Shown here in pieces: positions 7,219-15,289 of a stretch of DNA of 64,000 bases. The notes beneath the pieces were generated by a model, which saw nothing but the letters and a program-made list of their open reading frames with translations, made no database searches and was not told the origin of the DNA. The DNA lies in NCBI RefSeq assembly GCF_003058225.1, contig NZ_QBUG01000008.1, forward strand, positions 186,001-250,000, written 5' to 3'. Position 1 is the stretch's first letter, and the number at the start of each line of letters is the position of its first letter. The translations under genes and the position numbers were made by a program. Source of the stretch: Promicromonospora sp. AC04. GTDB taxonomy: Bacteria > Actinomycetota > Actinomycetes > Actinomycetales > Cellulomonadaceae.

Positions 7219-8409
7219 ATGATGGCTGCCGTGGACCCCATCGCCGATGCCGCAGCCCTGGTCGCCGACCGTTATCCCGACGCTCGATGGGCCCTGCTGG
7301 CCGGCAGCGTGCTCGATCCAGGATCGCGGACGGCAGGGTCGGACCTGGACATAGTGGTCTGCGTTCCCGACGACGCCGTCGGGCATCGTGACTCGGTGCG
7401 CTGGCGGGGCTGGCCGGTGGAGCTGGTCGTGAACACCGAGGCGGGGCATCGCTGGTTCATCGCGAAGGAGACTGCGCGGAGGAAGCCGACGCTGGTGCGG
7501 ATGATCGCCACGGGCGTGCCGGTGGCGGGGGAGTCCGACGTCGTCGGGCTGAAGGCGGAGTGCCACGCGCTGCTGGAAGCGGGTCCGGGGCCGGCGCCGG
7601 ACACCGCGCTGGAGGACGCCCGGTATGGCGTGACCGACCTCCTGGACGACCTCGCGTACGCGCGCGACGGCGGCGAGGCGGACGTCGTGCGGTCGGTGCT
7701 GTGGGAGCGGGTCGGGCACCTTGCTCTGGCGGCGGCCGGGCGGTGGGACGGCGGCGGCAAGTGGCTGCTGCGCGAGCTGCGCGCCTGGGACCTCGGGTAC
7801 GCCGCCCGCTGGGTGGCCGCCCGGCACGACGACCAGGCGATGGTCGACGTCGCGCGGGCGACGCTGAACGCCGCTGGCGGGCCGCTGTTCGAGGGGTACC
7901 TGCGCCAGGCGCCCGTCGTCGACGAGATTCCCGCGGCCTCGACCACGCCACCCGTGGTGGTGCGGCGCGCGGCCCGGGCGATCCTGCTCGACGACGACGG
8001 CCGCCTCGTGGTGATCAAGCGGACGGTTCCGGGGCGTGGGCCGTACTGGGTGACGCCCGGTGGTGGCGTCGAGCCCGAGGACGGCTCGGTCGAGGACGGG
8101 CTGCACCGGGAGCTGTTCGAGGAGCTCGGCGCGACGGCGAAGGTCGTCCGGCAGGTGTTCCTGACGTCCCAGCCCAAGGACGCCGGGATCGCGGTGCAGC
8201 ACTACTTTCTGGCGCGGGTGATGTCGCTGGACCTGGCGTTGCGGTCGGGTCCGGAGTTCCAGGAGCCGATGCGGGGGACCTACGACGTCGAGTACGTGGA
8301 CCTGCGCGACGACGGCGCGCTTGCCGGGGTTGATCTGGTTCCTGCCGCCCTGAAGGCGTTCATCCGGACCAACCGTGGCGCGCTGCTCGCCGAGGCCGGG
8401 ATTTCCTGA
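7219..8409 (+). CDS. Nucleotidyltransferase-Nudix hydrolase fusion protein
   Basis: The N-terminal ~250 residues form a minimal/aminoglycoside-type nucleotidyltransferase: LLAGSVLDPGSRTAGSDLDI is the GS-x(n)-DxD catalytic signature, followed by helical regions. The C-terminal ~145 residues are a Nudix domain (AILLDDDGRLVVIKRT, GGGVEP, RELFEELGA). The Nudix box has one extra residue between the glycine-rich start and the REL helix compared with the usual spacing. Nudix enzymes cleave nucleoside diphosphates linked to other groups. Transfer and clean-up of nucleotides in one chain is plausible but not shown; the true substrate is unknown. The start is uncertain: ATG at 7219 or 7222, or TTG 7204; none has a clear ribosome site. 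It converges on the next gene. Confidence 0.85.
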   Translation: MMAAVDPIADAAALVADRYPDARWALLAGSVLDPGSRTAGSDLDIVVCVPDDAVGHRDSVRWRGWPVELVVNTEAGHRWFIAKETARRKPTLVRMIATGVPVAGESDVVGLKAECHALLEAGPGPAPDTALEDARYGVTDLLDDLAYARDGGEADVVRSVLWERVGHLALAAAGRWDGGGKWLLRELRAWDLGYAARWVAARHDDQAMVDVARATLNAAGGPLFEGYLRQAPVVDEIPAASTTPPVVVRRAARAILLDDDGRLVVIKRTVPGRGPYWVTPGGGVEPEDGSVEDGLHRELFEELGATAKVVRQVFLTSQPKDAGIAVQHYFLARVMSLDLALRSGPEFQEPMRGTYDVEYVDLRDDGALAGVDLVPAALKAFIRTNRGALLAEAGIS

Positions 8410-8446
8410 GGGCAAGGTCGCTGGTCCCTATCTCGGCGTGGGCCTT

Positions 8447-9331
8447 TCAGTCGAACTCCGCGAACCGTTCCAGGAGAACCTCGTCGGTGTCGGCCTCGAC
8501 CGCGACCCAGAGCTCCAGCGCGGGGATCGCGGACCCCCCGCCGTCGTCGTCCTGCGCGACCCAAGGCCTGCCCACCGAGGGGTTCTCGCTCGTGCCGTCC
8601 GGGTCGGGTGTATAGCGCCAGCGCGCGTCGCGGTGGATCCGTGCGACCTCGCCCAGGTACCAGATCGCGCCCTGCACGAGGTCTTCCTCGATCCGCGCGT
8701 CCAGGGCCTCCGCGGACGGGATCCGCAGCCGGACCACCTGCGCGAGCGGAACCAGCGACGCCGGGCTGAAGTCGAGCTCCCGGGCCCGCCCGGTGTCCGC
8801 GGACCAAGCATCGAACTGTTCCCGGCGCGTCGTGAGCCAGCGGGTGAGCCAGGGGTCGCGCGGGTCGTCCTCCGCGCGGGTCGGCAGCGCGGGAAGGTCG
8901 GCGCGACGAGGTTCCCAGCCGTCGTCGTCGGCACGGCGCCCGGCCGCCTCCGCCATGACACGTTCGTGCTCGGTCGCCCATACGGTGCCGGTGCGGCGGG
9001 TGACGGCGTCGAGGACGAGAGGCATCGGCTCGACCGTCCCGCCGGCGTCGAGGACGGCGACGGGCAGGCCGGAGCCCTCGTCCCACGACCAAGCCCCGCC
9101 GCCGACGGTCAGCAGCGCCTCCCCGAGGTACCCGCCGAGCGCCTCGACGAGACCCTCGCGGGGCGCGGCGTCCAGCGTCTCGGCGAGCAGGAGGCGTTCG
9201 AGGTCGTGCAGGGAGACGACGGAGTGGTCGAGCGTCGTGCCGGATCCGACGACGAGGTCCTGCAGCCCTTCGAGCATCGGGCCGATGTGGTCGAGCCAGT
9301 GGGCGAGGCCGTCGTCCGGCGTTGTCTGCAT
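8447..9331 (-). CDS. Hypothetical acidic protein
   Basis: I do not recognise this 294-aa soluble protein. It is strongly acidic (runs of Asp/Glu) and Trp-rich. It appears to hold two related halves, each with a helix followed by a Trp-containing strand: YLGEALLTVGGGAWSWDE near residue 70 and WYLGEVARIHRDARWRY near residue 225. ATG at 9331 is the likely start; an upstream extension in the same frame has no coding character. It is divergently placed 166 bp from the secreted nuclease-like gene. An acidic cytoplasmic protein next to a possible toxin invites comparison with immunity proteins, but nothing in the sequence proves that. Confidence 0.65.
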   Translation of the reverse strand: MQTTPDDGLAHWLDHIGPMLEGLQDLVVGSGTTLDHSVVSLHDLERLLLAETLDAAPREGLVEALGGYLGEALLTVGGGAWSWDEGSGLPVAVLDAGGTVEPMPLVLDAVTRRTGTVWATEHERVMAEAAGRRADDDGWEPRRADLPALPTRAEDDPRDPWLTRWLTTRREQFDAWSADTGRARELDFSPASLVPLAQVVRLRIPSAEALDARIEEDLVQGAIWYLGEVARIHRDARWRYTPDPDGTSENPSVGRPWVAQDDDGGGSAIPALELWVAVEADTDEVLLERFAEFD

Positions 9332-9497
9332 GCCGCCACGGTAGGCGGGTGGGCGCCGCCGTCGCCACAGATCCCCGGCCACTCCGTCCCATGTCGACTT
9401 TTGTCGCGCTTGTAATAGTTCGTTGCGTACGTTGGTGCCGCCACGTGACGTCCGGCGCGACGGTCGGACGGACCCATACGTCCTGGAAGGAGTCATC

Positions 9498-11648
9498 GTG
9501 TCACTGACGACCGATGCTCGGAAACGGCTACAGGCGGTCCTCCTGGCTTTCGCCCTGATCTTTACCCTGGTGACGGTCCCGCAGGCGGAGTCTGCCTCTG
9601 CGGCGCCGCTCAAGGGGAAACTATGTCGTGACGTGTTCAACCTGCCCAAGCCCACGGGCCCGCAGCGGACCACGATGCCCGACCCGGCGGAGATCGCCGC
9701 GCTCGGGGAACTGCCCCTGGACTACGTGAACCCGGCCGAGCCGGTCCGGAACGCCGCGCTGCCGAGCGACGATCCCCAGGAGGTGCGTAAGGACTACGGC
9801 ACGAAGTACCGGGGAAAGAGCGTCGGCACCGAGACGCACCTGTTCGCGCGGTGGAACGCCTGGCTCGACAAGCACCCGGAGCTCAAGACGAAGGCGCAGA
9901 TCAACGCGGCCTTCGACGGGTGGCGCAACAGCTACGTCACGGTGCACGACAACAACGCGCGGGGGCACGCCCTGCACAAGCTCATCGTCGAGAAGCTCGG
10001 GCTGACCGGCGACGACTGGCTCTGCGAGAAGACTCTCGGTCCGAAGGGCAAGTCCGTCCGGGTGGACATCGTCCACAAGACGACGAAGTTCGCCATCGAG
10101 GTGAAGGCGGGGTCGGGACACACCCGCGACCAGCTGGGGAGGTACAAGGTCCTCGTCGAGAACAAGACGCTGTCCCGCACGACGTACGTCCACGGCCAGG
10201 CGCCGGACAAGCCCACCCGTGATGCGCTCAAGGAAGCCAAGATGGACTCGGCCAGGATCAAGGTCAAGCCCAGGATCACCAACATCCGGCCAACCTTCCC
10301 GGGCGGGTGCGTCTCCGGCATGAGCGTGGTGCAGCCCGCCGCCCGCTGCGCGCCCGGGCCGATCGACCCCAGCTCGAAGGGCCAGAACAGCAAGGTGCAG
10401 GACCTGGCCAAGCAGACCGGCAGGACACCGGCAGAGGCGCGGCGCTACCAGAACCTGCCCCGTGAGCTCGGCGCGCGCGACTGGGGGTTCCGGCGGCCGG
10501 GCGGGATCGACTGGTCGACGCTCGAGCTCAGCTACCTGGAGGTCGACTCCGGCACGGGCGACGTCGGCTACTCGTTCCAGGCGGACGACAACCCCGACGA
10601 GGCCGCGAACCCGTCCTTCGGCGGCGAGGAGACCCTGGACCTGAGCTCGGACGCGTTCTACACCTGGCTCGCCCTGCCCGACGAGGTGTTCTGGGTCAAC
10701 CTCAACCCGGATCACCCCGACCAGGTCACGGACCCGCTGTTCGCGGACACCAAGGCCGCCCGCGTGCTCCTGGAGGCCGACCTGGAGATGAAGCGCGACT
10801 TCACCCGGCTGACAAATCCCGAGACCGAGGTCGGTGCAGCGTACTGGGACTCGTTGCGGACCAACCCGGACGGCAGTGTGTGCTGGCCCTCCACCCGCCA
10901 GTGGATCTACGCCGCCCCGGCCAAGGTCCGCCAGGAGGGTGACCGCCTGTACATCCTGGATGCCCCGATGAGCGTGGGCAAGGAGCGGATGGAGTTCACC
11001 AACTACCCCGACGGCCAGGAGCCGTGTACCGCGAGCGACGAGATCATGGACCACAACTTCCGGATGGCGCAGGAGCACCTCGCCCCAGTGGTCGAGGAGC
11101 TGATCAACACCGACCCGAAGTACGCGGACCTGCGCAGCGTCTACCGGGCCCGGGTCGCCGCCGCGTGGGTGAAGCAGCGCAACGAGGCGAACCCGGGACC
11201 GTACGACGCGATCATCGACTCCGGGGACGCGTCCCTGTGGCCCGAGGGGACGGACTGGGAGGCCAAGGACGTCTGGGACGACATGATGGAGAACGACTGG
11301 ACCCGGGTCCAGTTCGAGGTCACCCGCGAGGAGATCGTCAACGGCGAGCCGTGGACCTGGACCTACCCGATCTACGGTGGCGTCGAGCTGGACAAGTCGC
11401 CCAGGAAGCAGACGCCGACCGAAGAGTTCCGCCGCGACCACCCGGAGCTGCCCCAGGCCGTCCAGGAATCCCGCGTCGACGTCGTGAGCTATGGGGATGA
11501 GGACGCGTTCGTCGGCGGTGGCACGGCGCAGGAGTCGGTCGAACCCGAGCCAGAGCCGACTCCTACTCCCACTCCGACGCCGACGCCGACGCCGACGCCG
11601 GACGACCCACCGGCTCGGAAGGAGCCGCCGCTGGTGGCCACGGGCTGA
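9498..11648 (+). CDS. Secreted protein with PD-(D/E)XK nuclease-like core and Pro/Thr tail
   Basis: The 716-aa product begins with a signal peptide (hydrophobic core LLAFALIFTLVTV, cleavage near ASAAP). Around residues 150-230 it has the layout of a restriction-endonuclease fold: ARGHALHKLIVEKLG (helix with Glu165), then D190 in VRVD, E201 and K203 in AIEVKAG, and Q212/Y216 in DQLGRYK, which fits the QxxxY motif of RecB-like nucleases. Residues 320-680 form a second region I do not recognise (LPDEVFWVNLNPDHPDQV, LEADLEMKRDFT, LYILDAP). The C-terminus is a Glu/Pro and (Pro-Thr)n tail ending LVATG. GTG at 9498 has AAGGAG at ideal spacing. A secreted nuclease or toxin is the best guess; activity is inferred only from motifs. 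Confidence 0.75.
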   Translation: MSLTTDARKRLQAVLLAFALIFTLVTVPQAESASAAPLKGKLCRDVFNLPKPTGPQRTTMPDPAEIAALGELPLDYVNPAEPVRNAALPSDDPQEVRKDYGTKYRGKSVGTETHLFARWNAWLDKHPELKTKAQINAAFDGWRNSYVTVHDNNARGHALHKLIVEKLGLTGDDWLCEKTLGPKGKSVRVDIVHKTTKFAIEVKAGSGHTRDQLGRYKVLVENKTLSRTTYVHGQAPDKPTRDALKEAKMDSARIKVKPRITNIRPTFPGGCVSGMSVVQPAARCAPGPIDPSSKGQNSKVQDLAKQTGRTPAEARRYQNLPRELGARDWGFRRPGGIDWSTLELSYLEVDSGTGDVGYSFQADDNPDEAANPSFGGEETLDLSSDAFYTWLALPDEVFWVNLNPDHPDQVTDPLFADTKAARVLLEADLEMKRDFTRLTNPETEVGAAYWDSLRTNPDGSVCWPSTRQWIYAAPAKVRQEGDRLYILDAPMSVGKERMEFTNYPDGQEPCTASDEIMDHNFRMAQEHLAPVVEELINTDPKYADLRSVYRARVAAAWVKQRNEANPGPYDAIIDSGDASLWPEGTDWEAKDVWDDMMENDWTRVQFEVTREEIVNGEPWTWTYPIYGGVELDKSPRKQTPTEEFRRDHPELPQAVQESRVDVVSYGDEDAFVGGGTAQESVEPEPEPTPTPTPTPTPTPTPDDPPARKEPPLVATG

Positions 11649-11666
11649 CCCCGGCAACAGCGTGCA

Positions 11667-11692
11667 GGCCGGCCCTTCGATGCGGGCCGGCC
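11667..11692 (+). terminator. Hairpin downstream of the secreted nuclease-like gene
   Basis: Perfect 9-bp arms GGCCGGCCC and GGGCCGGCC enclose an 8-base loop, 18 bp after the stop codon. There is no clear T-run, as is common for actinobacterial terminators. The remaining ~140 bp before the next convergent gene hold nothing else I recognise. Confidence 0.7.
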
Positions 11693-11833
11693 CGCACTGT
11701 TCCACGACCACGATCACGAGCAACCCCATCGAGTGGTGGTCATCCGTCCTGGCGTCGAGGTGCGGCGTCGCGCCTGTCCGGCACGCACGACGCCGCACGG
11801 TCGAGGGCTTGAGGTGAGCTGCCTCGGCTTGAG

Positions 11834-12370
11834 CTAGCGGGGCAACCGCTCCAGCTGAGAGCCGGTTGACGTTGCTTGCCTTGCGGCCTCTGCCTCTGCT
11901 GCCCGGGCCAGGCGCTCGATCCAGTCCTGGTGGTAGTCGTACACCGCGCCCGGACGCTTTCGACCGATCTCCTCGAGGAAGAACTCACCCTGCTGGGTCT
12001 CTTCGGTCAACACGTGGCTTCCGGTGCTGGTCGGAGTGATCACCCAACCGTGGTACGCAGTCGACCTGGTTTCATCACCGTCCACCGACGTCCGCCACGC
12101 GAGCCGGCGGAACGGCTCGAACTCGGTCACCACGCAGCGCATCGTGAACCCAACGGTGAATCGGCTGTACTCGCTGCCGAGCTCGAGCTCGGGTGTGCCG
12201 GTCGTGATCTTGATCTGGTTCTCCGGCGGGAAGTAGGTGTGCCAGTTCTCGGCGTCGACCAGTAGCTTCCACACGATCTCCGGTGGCGCGTCGATGTCTA
12301 TGTCGTTGAGTCCGTAGATGGCCGAGATTCGCGGGTGGAACTCGTCGGGCCAGCTGACCTTGTCGTACAT
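11834..12370 (-). CDS. SRPBCC/polyketide-cyclase-like protein
   Basis: The 178-aa protein has the START-like helix-grip layout: DIDIDAPPEIVWKLLVDAENW at the first strand-helix, a central TVGFTMRCVVTEFEPFRRLAWR, and a C-terminal long helix (DYHQDWIERLARAAEAEA) closing a hydrophobic pocket. Such proteins bind or cyclise hydrophobic ligands or act as activity regulators; no ligand can be named. ATG at 12370 has AGAAGGAG at ideal spacing. It follows the alpha/beta hydrolase gene on the same strand after about 80 bp, so the two are probably one transcript controlled by the divergent TetR regulator. Confidence 0.85.
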   Translation of the reverse strand: MYDKVSWPDEFHPRISAIYGLNDIDIDAPPEIVWKLLVDAENWHTYFPPENQIKITTGTPELELGSEYSRFTVGFTMRCVVTEFEPFRRLAWRTSVDGDETRSTAYHGWVITPTSTGSHVLTEETQQGEFFLEEIGRKRPGAVYDYHQDWIERLARAAEAEAARQATSTGSQLERLPR

Positions 12371-12451
12371 GGCTCTCCTTCTGTCAGGTTGCCTGGTGGC
12401 TGCAGCGCGGGGTGCGGCGGCCACGGGGGCGCTTGGTTCGGGCCGGGCGCG

Positions 12452-13351
12452 TCAGCGCAGGAACGTGCGCAGCAGCTCGGTCACTTCGTGGGGCCGTTCT
12501 TCGGTGACCCAGTGCCCAGCTCCGGCCAGCACGCGTGTGTCGACCTGGGTCGCGTACCTCTCCAGCTGGGTGCCGATGCTCTTGCCGAGCGACTTCTCGC
12601 CGCCGACCGCCAGGATGGGCATCCCGATCGGGCCGGCGGCCTGCAGCTGCTTGTTCTGCTGGATGTTGACGGCGAGCGAGCGATACATCTTCACCCAGGC
12701 CTCCACGCGCCCGGGCCTGCGCAGCCGCTCGGCGTAGAACTCGTAGTCGACAGCGGCGAATGCCGTCTGGTCGCCCAGGAACTGACCGATGAAACCCTCG
12801 ACGAGGGCGCGCTCGTTCCCGGCGATGAGCCCTTCGGCGATGTCCGCCTGGAAGAAGCCGTAGTGCCAGATGGAGGGGCCGCCGTCGGGGTCGAGCGCCC
12901 GATAGTCGTACACGGTCTCGTCGGGGAGCGGCCCTTCGAGCAGGGCCATGCGATCCACCTCGGAAGGCCATCGGGCGGCGTAGGGGTAGGCGACCCAGGC
13001 ACCGATGTCATGGGCGACGATCTGGATCCCGTCGTTCAGGCCCAGCTGAGTGAGCAGGGCGTGCACATCGTCGGCCATCTGGACGGTGTCGTATCCGTCG
13101 CTGGTCACCTCCGAGTCACCAGTCCCGCGCAGGTCCACCGCGATCACGGTGTGGTCCGCGGCAAGCGGACCGAGCTGGTGATGCCATTCGGCCCAGGTCT
13201 GTGGGAAGCCGTGCAAGAGCAGGACGGGTGACCCGCTTCCGCCGCGCAGGTAGTGCATGCGGAACCCGTTGACGTGCGCGTAGTGCGACTCGTAGCCGGC
13301 TGGTACTCGCGTCCTGTCAGGCGATGTGGTGATGGCCGCAGCCGCGTTCAT
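12452..13351 (-). CDS. Alpha/beta hydrolase, epoxide hydrolase / haloacid dehalogenase type
   Basis: In this 299-aa alpha/beta hydrolase the oxyanion segment is LLLHGFPQTW, the nucleophile elbow is VAHDIGAWV with Asp as nucleophile, and the catalytic His is in GAGHWVTEE. An Asp nucleophile with HGFP is typical of epoxide hydrolases and haloalkane or fluoroacetate dehalogenases, not of serine esterases. A cap region rich in Tyr and Trp (PSIWHYGFFQ) follows residue 150. ATG at 13351 has AGGGAG upstream. It is divergent from a TetR regulator across 149 bp and is followed by the SRPBCC gene, so it is probably induced by a small organic molecule sensed by that regulator. Confidence 0.88.
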   Translation of the reverse strand: MNAAAAITTSPDRTRVPAGYESHYAHVNGFRMHYLRGGSGSPVLLLHGFPQTWAEWHHQLGPLAADHTVIAVDLRGTGDSEVTSDGYDTVQMADDVHALLTQLGLNDGIQIVAHDIGAWVAYPYAARWPSEVDRMALLEGPLPDETVYDYRALDPDGGPSIWHYGFFQADIAEGLIAGNERALVEGFIGQFLGDQTAFAAVDYEFYAERLRRPGRVEAWVKMYRSLAVNIQQNKQLQAAGPIGMPILAVGGEKSLGKSIGTQLERYATQVDTRVLAGAGHWVTEERPHEVTELLRTFLR

Positions 13352-13370
13352 GAGTGCTCCCTGTATTCTG

Positions 13371-13382
13371 GATCAAGTGATC
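13371..13382. promoter_or_regulatory. Candidate TetR operator between divergent genes
   Basis: Perfect palindrome GATCA-AG-TGATC in the 149-bp divergent region, about 20 bp from the hydrolase start. It is a candidate autoregulatory site for the adjacent TetR protein. It is short, so chance occurrence is possible. Confidence 0.4.
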
Positions 13383-13500
13383 TGCAAGTAGAGCACACGT
13401 CACGCAGTGCAACAAGCTGCCGCTGCATCCTCTTGTGTCGGACTTGTGAGTCATCTAGTCTTGAAATCCGGATGGAGCCGACGCATGGCGGGAGGCGGGT

Positions 13501-14133
13501 ATGGCGCGCACAGGGCGGCCTCGGGAGTTCGACCGGGATGCTGCGGTTCAGGCGGCGTTGTGGCTGTTCTGGGAGCACGGCTACGAGGCGACGAGCCTCG
13601 CTCAGCTCCGCGCGCGGATGGGAATCTCGTCAGCGAGCTTCTACGCGGCCTTCGGCTCGAAGGAAGCATTGTTCGAGGAAGTTGTCCGCACCTACGCGGG
13701 ATCCTTCGGTCGCGTCACCGAGGCAGTCGGACAGGACTCGCTACCTCCCAGGGCGGCGGTCGAGTACGTGCTGAGGGCGTCCGCACGCATGCAGACCGAA
13801 CCTGGTCACCCGTCGGGGTGCCTGATGGTCCTCGCCGCGGCGGTCGGGGGTACCGACCACGCAACCGTCCGTGCGCTGCTCGCTGATCACCGAGCAGTCG
13901 TGCGGCGCAACGTCCGCGCCGGCATCGAGCGCGCTGTTGACGCAGGCGAGCTGCCGGCTGCGATCGACGCGGATGGTATGTCCGTGATGATCACAGGGTT
14001 CCTCTGGGGGCTGTCTGTCGAAAGCCGCGACGGTACCCCGATGGAGACTCTCGACGCGGCGATCACCCAGCTGATGCAGGTCTGGGACGCGGCGCGGGTG
14101 CCGAGTGCTCAGGCGGCGGAACTGGTTCCCTGA
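13501..14133 (+). CDS. TetR/AcrR family transcriptional regulator
   Basis: The 210-aa protein has an N-terminal TetR HTH (GRPREFDRDAAVQAALWLFW, YEATSLAQLRARMGISSASF, YAAFGSKEALF) and a helical ligand-binding domain containing GHPSGCLMVLAA, a pattern seen in the TetR group that regulates dehydrogenase and hydrolase genes. ATG at 13501 follows GGGAGGCGGG. It is divergent from the alpha/beta hydrolase-SRPBCC pair and probably represses it and itself. Its last 71 bp overlap tail-to-tail with the 3' end of the HxlR regulator gene. Confidence 0.92.
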   Translation: MARTGRPREFDRDAAVQAALWLFWEHGYEATSLAQLRARMGISSASFYAAFGSKEALFEEVVRTYAGSFGRVTEAVGQDSLPPRAAVEYVLRASARMQTEPGHPSGCLMVLAAAVGGTDHATVRALLADHRAVVRRNVRAGIERAVDAGELPAAIDADGMSVMITGFLWGLSVESRDGTPMETLDAAITQLMQVWDAARVPSAQAAELVP

Positions 14134-14638
14134 CGCTCGGAAGCACGGTGGTGGCCGTGATCTCGGCGAGGCCGACCCGGTGCCCGGCGTCGCACTGCAC
14201 GGCGACACCGACCGGCTCGTCGCACCCCGTGTGGGTGAAGCTGATCGGCGGGTTGGTGCTGGTGTGCTTGCGTCCCCACTGAAACAGGCCGAGTACGACC
14301 GGCAGCAGATCGGTCCCGGCGTCGGTGAGGCGGTACTCCTCGCGACGTCGCGCGCCAGGCTCCTGGTAGACGTGGCGCTCGAGCAGCCCGGCTGCCACGA
14401 GCGTTCGCAGATGTGAGGCGGCGGTAGCCGGTGCGACTCCTACCCGTTCGACGAAGTCGTCGAAGCGGGTCGTGCCGTAGAAGGCCTCGCGCATGATCAG
14501 CATCGCGGGGCGGGAGCCGATGATCTCGACGGCCTTCTCGACCGGACACCACCCGGTCGCGCTCCAGGTGGACCGATCCTCCAGTGCGCCCGTCAGCGTC
14601 ATTCCCACGGCGAGATCCTCCCTGCTGGATTCAGACAT
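14063..14638 (-). CDS. HxlR-family winged-helix regulator
   Basis: The 191-aa regulator matches HxlR/DUF24: the signature Cys in WCPVEKAVEIIGSRPAML, the winged helix (YGTTRFDDFVERVGVAPATA, SHLRTLVAAGLLERHVY), and the typical EYRLTDAGTDLLPVVLGLFQWG dimerisation helix. The Cys may sense reactive electrophiles, as in related proteins (family knowledge). A C-terminal extension after about residue 160 is Pro-rich and falls in the overlap with the convergent TetR gene, so it is probably not conserved. It is divergent from a thioesterase gene across 73 bp. That region contains CTTCA-N6-TGAAG, a possible operator. No strong ribosome site precedes the ATG. Confidence 0.9.
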   Translation of the reverse strand: MSESSREDLAVGMTLTGALEDRSTWSATGWCPVEKAVEIIGSRPAMLIMREAFYGTTRFDDFVERVGVAPATAASHLRTLVAAGLLERHVYQEPGARRREEYRLTDAGTDLLPVVLGLFQWGRKHTSTNPPISFTHTGCDEPVGVAVQCDAGHRVGLAEITATTVLPSVREPVPPPEHSAPAPRPRPASAG

Positions 14639-14711
14639 CTGAACTCAGATGCTAGCGTTCGCCTCCTGGCTTCAGAAGAGTGAAGTTACCCATGGTGCCG
14701 AGGAGTGGGAC

Positions 14712-15263
14712 ATGAACCTCTACTTTCGTCTGATGATGCTGCGCTGGCGGGTTCGCTCGCGTCGGCGCCTGGAGCTGTCGGAGACCGCGCGCACGCCGTT
14801 CCGGGTGCTGCCGACCGACCTGGACCTGCTGGGCCACATGAACAACGGCAAGTACCTGTCGATAATGGACGTCGGGCGGATGGACCTGCTGATCCGTTCG
14901 GGGTTCTGGGACGTGCTGCGCAAGATGGGCTGGTACCCGGTCGTGGCCGGCCAGACGATCACCTACCGGCGTTCGCTCAGGCTGGGCCAGCGATTCGACC
15001 TGTACACACGGCTGATCGGGTTGGACGACCGGTGGGGGTACGTCGAGCAGACGATCTGCATCGGCCCGACGGTGTATGCGCAAGCCGTGATCCGTACCCG
15101 GTTCCTGAAGCAGTCGGGAGGCTCGGTGGAGCACGACGAGCTCCGGGACGCGCTCGGCGACGACCCCGTGGCTCAACTTCTTGTGCCCGAACCGGTGCGG
15201 CACTGGACCGAGTCGCTCCGGGGGACCGGGACCGAGTACGTCCCAGCGAACAAGGACGCCTGA
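14712..15263 (+). CDS. Hotdog-fold acyl-CoA thioesterase family protein
   Basis: The 183-aa protein carries the 4HBT-type active-site segment PTDLDLLGHMNNGKYL, where the Asp and Asn shape the thioesterase site, followed by the long hotdog helix (SIMDVGRMDLLIRSGFWDVL) and the strands ITYRRSLRLGQRFDLYTRLI. Eukaryotic THEM6 and bacterial YbgC-like proteins share this layout. Its acyl-CoA substrate is unknown. ATG at 14712 has GAGGAG six bases upstream, while the frame further upstream lacks coding character. It is divergently transcribed from the HxlR regulator, which is the obvious candidate to control it. Confidence 0.85.
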   Translation: MNLYFRLMMLRWRVRSRRRLELSETARTPFRVLPTDLDLLGHMNNGKYLSIMDVGRMDLLIRSGFWDVLRKMGWYPVVAGQTITYRRSLRLGQRFDLYTRLIGLDDRWGYVEQTICIGPTVYAQAVIRTRFLKQSGGSVEHDELRDALGDDPVAQLLVPEPVRHWTESLRGTGTEYVPANKDA

Positions 15264-15289
15264 ACGGGGCGGAGCGACCGAGCGAGTTC

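Noticed and set aside
11632-11648. C-terminal LVATG of the secreted nuclease-like protein as a sortase signal
   Set aside because: It is at the extreme C-terminus with no hydrophobic segment or basic tail, so it cannot work as an LPxTG-type signal.
9621-11798. Long open frame antisense to the secreted nuclease-like gene (725 codons)
   Set aside because: No start signal or domain; the plus strand has a signal peptide and good ribosome site.
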